Below the pieces are notes generated by a model. That model saw only the letters and a list, made by a program, of their open reading frames with translations, was not told the DNA's origin and ran no database searches. DNA of 64,000 nucleotides, from the NCBI GenBank assembly GCA_903893565.1, contig CAITMU010000103.1, forward strand, positions 1 to 64,000, given 5' to 3'. A program made the translations under genes and the position numbers. This DNA comes from an uncultured beta proteobacterium (GTDB lineage: Bacteria > Pseudomonadota > Gammaproteobacteria > Burkholderiales > SG8-41). Shown here one piece after another: positions 26,477 through 34,638 of the stretch. Every line of letters starts with the position of its first letter. Position 1 is the first letter of the stretch.

Positions 26477-26956
26477 TTAGTCACGATGATAGGGATGATG
26501 GTTGAGAATCGAGACGGCACGGTACAGTTGCTCCGCTAATACGACGCGCACTAAACCATGAGGCAAGGTCAGCGCCGACAACGACCATAACCAATGCGCC
26601 TTTTTTTTAAGTATGGGCGCAGTCCCATCGGCACTACCAATAACAAAGGCAACCTCGCGCACTTGCTCACGCCACTGTGATAAGCGCTGCGCCAAATCAC
26701 GGGTGTTGACCTGGCGCCCTGTTTCGTCCAAAACCACACAAAGACACCCCTCACCCAAAGCCTCCTGAACGCGCTGCGCCTCTACTTCGAGCACTCGGCT
26801 ACGCGCCACGTCTCCCGCGTTGTCCGAGCGTGGCTCAGGCTTTAACTGGATCACATTCAAAGGAAAATCTCGCGGCATACGCCGCGTATACTCTTCAACC
26901 CCACGATTCACCCAATCTGGCATCCGGTGACCCAATGCGATAATTCGCATTTTCAC
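26477..26956 (-). CDS. rlmH: 23S rRNA pseudouridine1915 N3-methyltransferase RlmH
   Basis: The 159-residue SPOUT-family enzyme methylates pseudouridine 1915 in helix 69 of 23S rRNA. The start MKMRIIALGHRMPDWVNRGVEEYTRRMP aligns end to end with E. coli RlmH, which supports the GTG at 26956. This GTG overlaps the rsfS stop (GTGA), the form of a translationally coupled pair. The knotted SAM site is FVIGSADGTAPILKKKAHWLWSLSALTLPHGLVRVVLAEQLYRA near 105-150, ending in the usual HPYHRD. The rsfS-rlmH order is conserved in proteobacteria. Confidence 0.97.
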   Translation of the reverse strand: MKMRIIALGHRMPDWVNRGVEEYTRRMPRDFPLNVIQLKPEPRSDNAGDVARSRVLEVEAQRVQEALGEGCLCVVLDETGRQVNTRDLAQRLSQWREQVREVAFVIGSADGTAPILKKKAHWLWSLSALTLPHGLVRVVLAEQLYRAVSILNHHPYHRD

Positions 26957-27606
26957 GAATTTTTTACCACCTTAGTTGTGGATTTTAGTGCTCGTTTTTT
27001 GGCTGTCGGTGCGCTTGACGAACGAGACTTAACGACTTTGGTCGATTTTTTTTCTTTCACTGACGCTGTTGTTTTGACTACTCGAGTCGTTTTTTTAGCC
27101 GGGCTCTTACGCGTTGTTGCCCCTACCGATTTCTTAGCCTTGACGCTGGGTTTTGCTTTTTTTCTAGCAACCGATACGCGACCCGATGCCGATCGCGCCG
27201 AGGTCGCAGACGACTTGACGGTCTTGGATACTTTTTTCGTCGCCTTTGGCAACTTTTTCGCTTTAGGCGCCTTAATGGGTTCGGGGGAAGCCCACAACTC
27301 TTCTAGATTGTAATACTGACGGATCGCCGGTTGCATGATGTGCACCACCGCAGAACCAATATCGACCAGCAGCCACTCTCCCGATTTCTCGCCCTCAACG
27401 CCATAGATCTTCCCCCCGGCCGCTTTAACCTTAACTTGTACATGGTCCGCTAAGGCTCGGCATTGGCGATTAGAGTCCCCGGAGGCCACCACCACTTTGT
27501 CAAAATAAGCGGTCATCTTTTTGACATCAAAGATCGCGATATCGCGTGCCTTAATGTCCTCCAAAGCATCAACCGCTGCTCGCGTGATCTTATCCAGTCT
27601 TACCAT
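26953..27606 (-). CDS. rsfS: Ribosome silencing factor RsfS with a long basic C-terminal tail
   Basis: Residues 1-112 are a complete RsfS/YbeB/Iojap domain: LEDIKARDIAIFDVKKMTAYFDKVVVASGDSNRQCRALADHV and GEWLLVDIGSAVVHIMQPAIRQYYNLEELW. RsfS binds ribosomal protein uL14 and blocks subunit joining when nutrients are scarce. Residues 113-217 are an unusual tail rich in Lys, Ser, Thr, Ala and Val (for example TRKSPAKKTTRVVKTT), like histone H1 or bacterial AlgP/Hc1 tails. The family normally stops at 105-120 residues. The tail is probably disordered and could bind RNA or DNA. It lies between nadD and rlmH, the standard position. Confidence 0.93.
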   Translation of the reverse strand: MVRLDKITRAAVDALEDIKARDIAIFDVKKMTAYFDKVVVASGDSNRQCRALADHVQVKVKAAGGKIYGVEGEKSGEWLLVDIGSAVVHIMQPAIRQYYNLEELWASPEPIKAPKAKKLPKATKKVSKTVKSSATSARSASGRVSVARKKAKPSVKAKKSVGATTRKSPAKKTTRVVKTTASVKEKKSTKVVKSRSSSAPTAKKRALKSTTKVVKNS

Positions 27607-27612
27607 TTTTTC

Positions 27613-28260
27613 TTATCCCTTAAACAACTGTTGCTCATTAATATAATGAATTACCCCTTGAGGCACCAGATATTTCACACTAAGATGGCGTTGCAGTCGC
27701 GCCCGCACATCAGTGGCCGAAATATCCAATGCCGTAATCGGTATCTGAAAAATCCCTCCCGCCGCACTATTTTGCAATTGAACCGCTTGTGCACGATGGC
27801 GCACACCATATTGTTCTGCCAAAGCAACAGGCAATGTGGTCAGCTCTGAGCGCGGTCGGTGTGCCACCACCACATGCGCTAGTGTAAAAATTTCCTCCCA
27901 ACAATACCAACCGGGTAAACCCAGAAAAGCATCCGCTCCGACTATCATACACAGTGGGGTTTGAGGCCCCAACTCATGACGCAACTCACGAAGGGTTTGT
28001 ACCGTGTAAGAAGGCCCGGTGCGCTGCGTCTCACGCTCATCGATCGCAAAAAGCGCATTGTCCTGAATCGCACAACGCACCATCTGCGCACGGTGCCGGC
28101 CAGAAGTCTGTGGCCCCGGGCGATGAGGGGGTTCACCGACGGGAATAAACAACACCTGGGTCAGTGAGACGGCCTCTGCGACTTCTTGCGCCAACCGCAA
28201 ATGTCCCATATGAATAGGATCAAATGTCCCGCCTAAAATCCCGACACACTGCCTCATCAA
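27613..28260 (-). CDS. nadD: Nicotinate-nucleotide adenylyltransferase NadD
   Basis: The 215-residue enzyme makes deamido-NAD from nicotinate mononucleotide and ATP. GILGGTFDPIHMGHLRLAQE near residue 8 is the nucleotidyltransferase T/HxGH motif, IPVGEPPHRPG near 40 is the substrate loop and ISATDVRARL near 183 is the C-terminal ISxTxIR motif. Its ATG overlaps the aceF stop by four bases, which ties it to the pyruvate dehydrogenase operon, and rsfS follows within ten bases. Confidence 0.96.
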   Translation of the reverse strand: MMRQCVGILGGTFDPIHMGHLRLAQEVAEAVSLTQVLFIPVGEPPHRPGPQTSGRHRAQMVRCAIQDNALFAIDERETQRTGPSYTVQTLRELRHELGPQTPLCMIVGADAFLGLPGWYCWEEIFTLAHVVVAHRPRSELTTLPVALAEQYGVRHRAQAVQLQNSAAGGIFQIPITALDISATDVRARLQRHLSVKYLVPQGVIHYINEQQLFKG

Positions 28261-29606
28261 AGGACTAATCGTCGGATATCGGACAATGTCTGTGACAAAA
28301 AGCTAATAAATCGTGCCCCTTGAGCCCCATCAATCACCCGATGATCGTAGGACAAAGACAAAGGCAACATTAACCGAGGCTGAAAACTCGTCTGATCCCA
28401 CACCGGTTTCATCGTCGCCCGACCGACGCCCAAGATAGCCACTTCAGGGGCATTGATAATCGGGGTAAATTGGGTGCCTCCAATCCCCCCCAAACTCGAT
28501 ATCGAAAAACAGCCCCCTTGCAAATCATTCGGCGCAATCTTACCCTGCCGCATCCGGTCGCTAACCAGCGCTAACTCCTGCGCAATGTCCAATAAGCCCT
28601 TCTTGTCAGCATCCCTCAATACCGGCACCACCAAGCCCTGCGGGGTATCGACCGCAACCCCCACATGAAAATAGTGCTTCAAAATCAAGCTCTCTGCGTC
28701 AGCGGACAAAGAAGCATTAAACTCGGGGAACTGCTTTAAAGCAACAACACTCGCTTTGACCAAAAAAGCGAGCAAAGTCAATTTGATACCCTTTTTTTCG
28801 GCTTCCTTTGACTGCGCCTTTCGAAACGCCTCCAGGTCCGTAATATCCGCCTCATCATGCTGAGTCACATGGGGAATACTCACCCAGTTGCGGTGCAAGA
28901 AGCTACCTGAAAGCTTCTTGATTCGCGACATCGCTTTGGTTTCGATCACCCCAAACTTACTAAAATCGATCGTCGCTATCGGCGGAAAATTAAATCCCAT
29001 CCCTCCCGTTGAGGTCGTCTCGGGGGATCGGGTTAACTGTGACTTAACGTAGTGTTGAACATCTTCGCGCAAAATTCGCGATTTAGGGCCATGGCCAGTG
29101 ACCTTGAATAAATCCACCCCCAATTCTCGCGCAAATTGTCGAACCGAGGGACTGGCATGGGCAAATCGTGGTGATGTGTCCTGCGCACTGGCAAGGTTTG
29201 AGTCGACCCCCTCGGTTGGCAGCTGTCTTGGTGGGAGGGCAATATCTGGAGCCACCAAAGTTTTCACGGGTTCCTGCGCCGCTACCGCTGGCATGGGAAC
29301 GGGGGGCGGTTGCGCTGTTAGCCCCCCTTGAGGCGCTTGCGTCACCACGGGCCCCTCGGCCACCTCGGCCACCTCTAGTAAAATCACACAATGACCTTCA
29401 GATACTCGGTCACCTGACTTCACTTTCAGTTGCTTGACCACCCCGCTTTGCGGAGAGGGAATATCCATCGTCGACTTATCCGACTCAAGGGTCAACAATG
29501 AATCTTCGGCTTTGATGGTGTCCCCCACCTGCACAAAAATCTCGATGACCGGAATATTTTTAAAATCTCCGATATCGGGCACCTTGACTTCGATCACATG
29601 GGTCAT
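28257..29606 (-). CDS. aceF: Dihydrolipoamide acetyltransferase, E2 of pyruvate dehydrogenase
   Basis: The 449-residue E2 forms the core of the pyruvate dehydrogenase complex and passes acetyl groups from E1 to CoA. A single lipoyl domain (residues 3-77) carries the lipoylated lysine in TLESDKSTMDIPS near 44. A Pro/Ala-rich linker (85-135), a subunit-binding domain (about 145-182; HASPSVRQFARELGVDLFKVTGHG), a second linker and the catalytic domain (about 215-449) follow. The catalytic motif SLSYDHRVIDGAQGARF lies near 420. E. coli has three lipoyl domains; one is common in other groups. It follows aceE by about 50 bases. Confidence 0.96.
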   Translation of the reverse strand: MTHVIEVKVPDIGDFKNIPVIEIFVQVGDTIKAEDSLLTLESDKSTMDIPSPQSGVVKQLKVKSGDRVSEGHCVILLEVAEVAEGPVVTQAPQGGLTAQPPPVPMPAVAAQEPVKTLVAPDIALPPRQLPTEGVDSNLASAQDTSPRFAHASPSVRQFARELGVDLFKVTGHGPKSRILREDVQHYVKSQLTRSPETTSTGGMGFNFPPIATIDFSKFGVIETKAMSRIKKLSGSFLHRNWVSIPHVTQHDEADITDLEAFRKAQSKEAEKKGIKLTLLAFLVKASVVALKQFPEFNASLSADAESLILKHYFHVGVAVDTPQGLVVPVLRDADKKGLLDIAQELALVSDRMRQGKIAPNDLQGGCFSISSLGGIGGTQFTPIINAPEVAILGVGRATMKPVWDQTSFQPRLMLPLSLSYDHRVIDGAQGARFISFLSQTLSDIRRLVL

Positions 29607-29657
29607 AATGAAGTGTTTGCAAAAAAATTACATTGAAAAATAGTCATCCCCTAATCC

Positions 29658-32330
29658 CTAAACTGAAGTCGGACTGGGTTTTTCAGGATTAATCTCAAAG
29701 CGCTTTATCGCATCCATGACTTTCTCCTGCGGGATGATCTCTAGGTCGGCTAATGCCTTTAAAGCAGTCAACGTTACATAGTGGCGATCCACTTCAAAAA
29801 ATTGCCTGAGCGCTCGGCGCGTATCGGAACGACCAAAACCATCCGTACCCAGAACGCTATAGTGCGAGGTTGGCACAAACGCACGAATCTGATCAGCAAA
29901 TGTTTTGACGTAGTCGGTTGCTGCAATCACCGGACCCACGCGATTGGTAAGACATTGTTCCACGTAGCTGAGGCGCGGAGGACTGTGCGGATGCAAAGTA
30001 TTCCATCGATGTGCTTCTAAGCCATTACGACGTAATTCATTGAAACTCGTCACACTCCAAATATCCGCTTGTACTCCGTAATGCTTGTCTAAAAGCTCAG
30101 CCGCGGCAATCACTTCTCTTAAGATAGTACCGCTGCCCAAGAGTTGCACGCGCGGTTGTTTCTTACCTTTAGCCCCTTGAGCGTACAAATACATTCCGCG
30201 CAGTATGCCCTCTTCAACCCCCCGAGGCATCGCCGGATGCGTGTAATTTTCATTCATGACCGTGATGTAATAAAACACATCTTCCTGCTCTTGGTACATA
30301 CGACGCATCCCATCCTGGATAATCACCGCCAATTCGTAGGCAAAGGTCGGGTCATACGAAATGCAGTTAGGAATCGTGGATGCCATCAAGTGACTATGTC
30401 CATCCTCGTGCTGCAACCCCTCACCATTTAAGGTCGTGCGTCCGGCAGTGCCCCCTAACAAAAAGCCGCGCGCTCGCATATCACCAGCAGCCCAAGCAAG
30501 GTCACCAATACGCTGAAAACCAAACATAGAATAAAAAATATAAAACGGGATCATCATCTGACCATGATTGGCATAGGCCGTAGCCGCCGCAATCCAAGAC
30601 GACATCGCCCCCGCTTCATTAATCCCTTCTTGTAAAATCTGCCCCCCCTTGTCCTCTTTATAGAACATGAGTTGGTCGGCATCTTGCGGGGTGTATAACT
30701 GTCCGACTGAGGAATAAATCCCTAACTGCCGGAACATTCCCTCCATGCCAAAGGTACGCGACTCATCGGGCACGATCGGCACCACTAATCGACCCAATTT
30801 CTTGTCCCGAATAATCGTATTCAGGATGCGCACAAAGGCCATGGTGGTAGAAATCTCGCGGTCCTCGGTGCTTTTTAGCTGAGCATCAAAGGCCGATAAG
30901 GGTGGCACCTCCAGTGCAGCCGCTTTGCGCCGACGCGCGGGCAATGAACCACCCATGGCTTTCGTACGCGAGCGCAAATACTGCATCTCGGCAGAGTCTT
31001 CTGGGGGTCGGTAAAAGGGCACCTGCTCCAACTGATCATCTGCAATCGGCACATTAAATCGATTTCTAAACTCCCGAATCGATAAGGTCCCCATTTTCTT
31101 TTGTTGGTGCGTGATGTTCTGGCCTTCGCCCGCTCCACCCATCCCATAGCCTTTGATGGTCTTGGCTAAAATGACCGTAGGCTGCCCCTTATGCTTGGTG
31201 GCCGCCGCGTAGGCAGCAAACATCTTATGCGGATCATGGCCCCCGCGATTTAATCGCCAAATATCCTCATCCGACATATTAGCGACCAATTTTTCCAGTT
31301 CTGGATACTTACCAAAAAAATGTTTGCGCACATAAGCACCATCCTGCGACTTCATCGCCTGATACTCTCCGTCCACGCATTCTTCCATCCGTTTGAGCAA
31401 AATCCCCGTCTTATCGCGAGCCAGCAAAGGATCCCAGTAAGAGCCCCAGATCACCTTGATCACATTCCAACCCGCCCCACGAAAATCAGCCTCCAGTTCT
31501 TGGATAATCTTGCCATTGCCACGCACAGGGCCATCCAAGCGCTGCAAATTACAATTGATAACAAACACCAAATTATCCAACTTCTCCCGGCCCGCTAGTG
31601 AAATCGCTCCCAAGGATTCCGGCTCATCCATCTCACCATCACCCATGAAGGCCCAGACCTTACGACCCTGATCCGGAACAATCGAACGATCCCGAAGATA
31701 ACTCATGAAACGCGCATGATAGATCGCCATCAGTGGCCCCAGTCCCATCGAAACGGTGGGAAATTGCCAAAAATCAGGCATCAGCCAGGGATGAGGATAG
31801 GAGGACAGACCCTGTCCATTGACCTCTTGACGAAAATTGACAAGCTGTTGTTCGCTAATCCGCCCTTCCAAAAACGCACGCGCATAAATACCCGGCGCTG
31901 AGTGCCCTTGAAAGTAAATGAGATCCCCTAGGTAGTGATCATTCGCCGCACGGAAAAAATGATTAAACCCTACGTCATACAACGTAGCAGCCGAGGCGAA
32001 ACTCGCAATATGCCCCCCCAACTCGGAGGACGTTTTATTGGCTCGCACGACAATCGCCATTGCATTCCACCGGATCAAGGACCGGATACGGTGCTCCAAC
32101 TCGTAATCCCCGCTGGAGCGCTCCTCCAGTTCAGGCGCAATCGTATTGTGGTAGGGCGTATTAGCGTGATAGGGGATATACGCTCCAGCCACCCGGGCTC
32201 GAGCAATCAAACGTTCCAGTAAAAAATTAGCCCGAGTTGGACCTTCACGCTCAATCACCGCCTCTAGCGCTTCCATCCATTCGCGAGTTTCTAGCGGATC
32301 ATTATCGGAATTCAAATCTTTTAAATCCAT
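29658..32330 (-). CDS. aceE: Pyruvate dehydrogenase E1 component (homodimeric)
   Basis: The 890-residue thiamine-diphosphate enzyme decarboxylates pyruvate and loads the acetyl group onto E2. The ThDP/Mg motif is VWAFMGDGEMDEPESLGAI near 227, with the Asn of the motif in VFVINCNLQRLDGPVRGNGKI near 255. GHSHLMASTIPNCISYDPTFAYELAVI near 640 is typical of the AceE group. Length matches E. coli AceE (887). It is the first gene of a minus-strand run aceE-aceF-nadD-rsfS-rlmH-maf-rng. No lpd (E3) gene follows, so E3 must be encoded elsewhere. Confidence 0.98.
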   Translation of the reverse strand: MDLKDLNSDNDPLETREWMEALEAVIEREGPTRANFLLERLIARARVAGAYIPYHANTPYHNTIAPELEERSSGDYELEHRIRSLIRWNAMAIVVRANKTSSELGGHIASFASAATLYDVGFNHFFRAANDHYLGDLIYFQGHSAPGIYARAFLEGRISEQQLVNFRQEVNGQGLSSYPHPWLMPDFWQFPTVSMGLGPLMAIYHARFMSYLRDRSIVPDQGRKVWAFMGDGEMDEPESLGAISLAGREKLDNLVFVINCNLQRLDGPVRGNGKIIQELEADFRGAGWNVIKVIWGSYWDPLLARDKTGILLKRMEECVDGEYQAMKSQDGAYVRKHFFGKYPELEKLVANMSDEDIWRLNRGGHDPHKMFAAYAAATKHKGQPTVILAKTIKGYGMGGAGEGQNITHQQKKMGTLSIREFRNRFNVPIADDQLEQVPFYRPPEDSAEMQYLRSRTKAMGGSLPARRRKAAALEVPPLSAFDAQLKSTEDREISTTMAFVRILNTIIRDKKLGRLVVPIVPDESRTFGMEGMFRQLGIYSSVGQLYTPQDADQLMFYKEDKGGQILQEGINEAGAMSSWIAAATAYANHGQMMIPFYIFYSMFGFQRIGDLAWAAGDMRARGFLLGGTAGRTTLNGEGLQHEDGHSHLMASTIPNCISYDPTFAYELAVIIQDGMRRMYQEQEDVFYYITVMNENYTHPAMPRGVEEGILRGMYLYAQGAKGKKQPRVQLLGSGTILREVIAAAELLDKHYGVQADIWSVTSFNELRRNGLEAHRWNTLHPHSPPRLSYVEQCLTNRVGPVIAATDYVKTFADQIRAFVPTSHYSVLGTDGFGRSDTRRALRQFFEVDRHYVTLTALKALADLEIIPQEKVMDAIKRFEINPEKPSPTSV

Positions 32331-32437
32331 ATCTATGACCTTTTTGGGGCATTTTAGATGCGGTGCGTTCAGTTTGGGTTAACTCTTTTAACGACACTTT
32401 TGGCGTCGCACCCCTGAGTTCGCACCCGTTAGGAAAG

Positions 32438-32443
32438 ATTATA
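32438..32443 (-). promoter_or_regulatory. Candidate -10 box upstream of aceE
   Basis: On the minus strand a perfect TATAAT lies at 32443-32438, about 108 bases before the aceE ATG. I see no good -35 hexamer at 16-18 bases, so recognition may need an activator. The leader from here to aceE contains no obvious known riboswitch. Confidence 0.35.
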
Positions 32444-32511
32444 TCATTCAGGTCCCTGACTTATATATCGTCACCCATCAGAGTGAAAAAATATCTCCGC
32501 CCAGTCCGATC

Positions 32512-33480
32512 TTAGCGAGCCTGCAAGATCGGTTTACTGCCCACCCATTGGCTGATTTGCTCTGCGGCCTGTTTGGCTTGGCTGGTATTGGCAAAAGGGC
32601 CCCATTGAACACGGTATAAGCCCTCTCGGGCTACCACCTGGAGCTGCCCCGATAATTGCTCCGATTGTCGATCCAGTCGAGTCACAAAAGCCCGTGCGTT
32701 GTCCGGGGAGGCAAATGCCGCTAATTGCAAATAAATCCTCCCCCCTTCACCGACCACGGTCGCAGGCGGGGCAATACGGGCGGGGGCCACGGTGGGCACT
32801 TCTGTCCTCGATGGCGTAGCGACAGCGGGGCCAGAGGCAGGTAAAACGGGGCGCGCCAAAGTCGAGCCTGGGACCACTGACTCCACCTCGACCACATCAT
32901 TCCCCCCCGCTAAAATACCCAACTTAAAAGCCGCCGTGTAGGATAGATCAATCAAACGATTATCGACAAAAGGGCCCCGGTCATTAATCCTGACCACCAC
33001 CGATTGGCCAGTCGACAATCTTGTCACCCGAGCATAGCTAGGAATCGGCAATGTCGTATGCGCTGCGGTCATGGCATACATGTCGTAGAACTCTCCCGAG
33101 GCTGTCATCTGCTTGTGATATCGACGGCCATACCAAGAAGCAACCCCACGCACCCGATAAGGACCTAAGGCGCTCATCGGGATATATTCGTGGCCAAGTA
33201 TGGTATAGGGGCGTGAAGTCGCTGGGTTAACGGGCTCGAGCTTCGGTTGCGCATCGGGTACCAACTCTAAATGCGCAGGAGGATTGGCCTCAGGCCCATC
33301 ATTTCGATAATATCCGCCTCCCGACAAAGCGGGCTTCAAGATAGGGCTACTCACGGCAGCACTTTTACCTCCTCCTATCGAGCCACAACCGCACAGGGGC
33401 AATAGTAGGATTGCGATAATGGCATAAAAAAATCGTTGCCCCGTTGCCTGCGTCCTCAAGCCAAACGCCTCCCATTGCAT
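32512..33480 (-). CDS. rlpA: RlpA-family septal ring lytic transglycosylase lipoprotein
   Basis: From the ATG at 33480, with AGGGTG eight bases upstream, the product has 322 residues. It begins with a lipoprotein signal (FFYAIIAILLLPLCGCGS, lipobox near residue 30). The double-psi beta-barrel domain is VRGVASWYGRRYHKQMTASGEFYDMYAMTAAHTTLP near 118-152 and VVRINDRGPFVDNRLIDLSY near 172-190, where Asp is the catalytic acid. A SPOR domain (about 245-322) binds denuded septal peptidoglycan. A GTG at 33531 would give a longer, unlikely N-terminus. It ends the mreBCD-mrdA-rodA operon. Confidence 0.93.
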   Translation of the reverse strand: MQWEAFGLRTQATGQRFFYAIIAILLLPLCGCGSIGGGKSAAVSSPILKPALSGGGYYRNDGPEANPPAHLELVPDAQPKLEPVNPATSRPYTILGHEYIPMSALGPYRVRGVASWYGRRYHKQMTASGEFYDMYAMTAAHTTLPIPSYARVTRLSTGQSVVVRINDRGPFVDNRLIDLSYTAAFKLGILAGGNDVVEVESVVPGSTLARPVLPASGPAVATPSRTEVPTVAPARIAPPATVVGEGGRIYLQLAAFASPDNARAFVTRLDRQSEQLSGQLQVVAREGLYRVQWGPFANTSQAKQAAEQISQWVGSKPILQAR

Positions 33481-33531
33481 AGAATTCACCCTGGCCCCCC
33501 TACCCTTAATTAACACCCATTGTCCAGGCAC

Positions 33532-34638
33532 TTAGGTAGCAGAAAATTTTCGATGGGTTCCAATACTCATCAAAATGCCCAATCCCAAACACAGACTCAC
33601 CAACGACGTTCCTCCATAACTAATCATCGGCAATGGTACCCCCACCACCGGCAAAATCCCACTGACCATGCCCATATTAACAAAGGCGTAAGTAAAAAAC
33701 GTCAAAGTAATGGCCCCAGCCAACAAACGGGTAAACGGCGTGGTGGCTTGGGCTGCGATCACAAAACCTCTACTAATCACTAATAAAAAAAGAATCAACA
33801 ACACAACATTACCCACAAAGCCGAATTCTTCAGAAAATACCGCAAAAATAAAATCCGTCGTTCGCTCGGGAATGAAATCAAGATGCGTTTGGGTGCCACT
33901 AAACCAACCCTTACCCACAAACCCTCCTGACCCCACGGCAATCACTGACTGAATCGTGTGATAGCCCGTACCTAGCGGATCTTCCATCGGATCGATGAGC
34001 GTCAAAATTCGTTGTCGCTGATAATCATGCATAAAGCGCCAAGCGAAAGGAGCTGCTGCTAAAAAACTAATCCCCAAACCGATGATGATTCTCCAAGACA
34101 AGCCTGCCAAAAAAATAACAAACCCCCCGCTCGCCACAATCAATAACGCCGTACCCAAATCGGGTTGACGCACAATGAGCGCTACAGGGATGAATAATAA
34201 AAGGGCCGCCACAAGATAGTGACGCCACCGCAACGCCCCCTCATATTGTTGAAAATACCAGGCCAACATCAGCGGCACCGCAATTTTCATGAGCTCAGAG
34301 GGTTGAATGCGGGTGACACCCAAGCTTAACCATCGTCGCGCCCCATTACTCACCTGCCCAAACAACGCCACCATGATGAGTAAAATCACCCCGCATACAA
34401 AAACCGGCAATGCCAAACGCATCAGATAATGGGGGGGGATATTGGCAAAAATCCACATCACCAGTAAAGCCACCCCCATATTCACCAATTGCGCATACAC
34501 GCGCATCATCGCCCCATTGGACGCACTGTAGAGCACGAACAACCCTACCATCATCAATACCACGACCGAACCGAGCAAGGGCTCATCGATATAACGGGTC
34601 ACCCATCGCCCAAAACGACGCAAGCGCTCGGCATTCAT
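33532..34638 (-). CDS. rodA: Peptidoglycan glycosyltransferase RodA
   Basis: The 368-residue SEDS protein has about ten membrane segments and polymerises lipid II for cell elongation together with PBP2. Family motifs include SNGARRWLSLGVTRIQPSELMKIAVPLMLAWYF near 97-130, RQPDLGTALLIVASGGFVIFLAGLSW near 165-190, and GGFVGKGWFSGTQTHLDFIPERTTDFIFAVFSEEFGF near 240-275, which contains the conserved periplasmic acidic region. The C-terminus has PLPMISYGGTSLVSL. Its start overlaps the mrdA stop by four bases, matching the stable RodA-PBP2 pair. Confidence 0.97.
   Translation of the reverse strand: MNAERLRRFGRWVTRYIDEPLLGSVVVLMMVGLFVLYSASNGAMMRVYAQLVNMGVALLVMWIFANIPPHYLMRLALPVFVCGVILLIMVALFGQVSNGARRWLSLGVTRIQPSELMKIAVPLMLAWYFQQYEGALRWRHYLVAALLLFIPVALIVRQPDLGTALLIVASGGFVIFLAGLSWRIIIGLGISFLAAAPFAWRFMHDYQRQRILTLIDPMEDPLGTGYHTIQSVIAVGSGGFVGKGWFSGTQTHLDFIPERTTDFIFAVFSEEFGFVGNVVLLILFLLVISRGFVIAAQATTPFTRLLAGAITLTFFTYAFVNMGMVSGILPVVGVPLPMISYGGTSLVSLCLGLGILMSIGTHRKFSAT

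Noticed and set aside
26927..27313. 128-codon plus-strand frame opposite the rsfS tail
   Set aside because: It is the mirror of the low-complexity Lys/Ser/Ala tail of RsfS; biased codons there leave the opposite strand open. RsfS is the family-supported frame.
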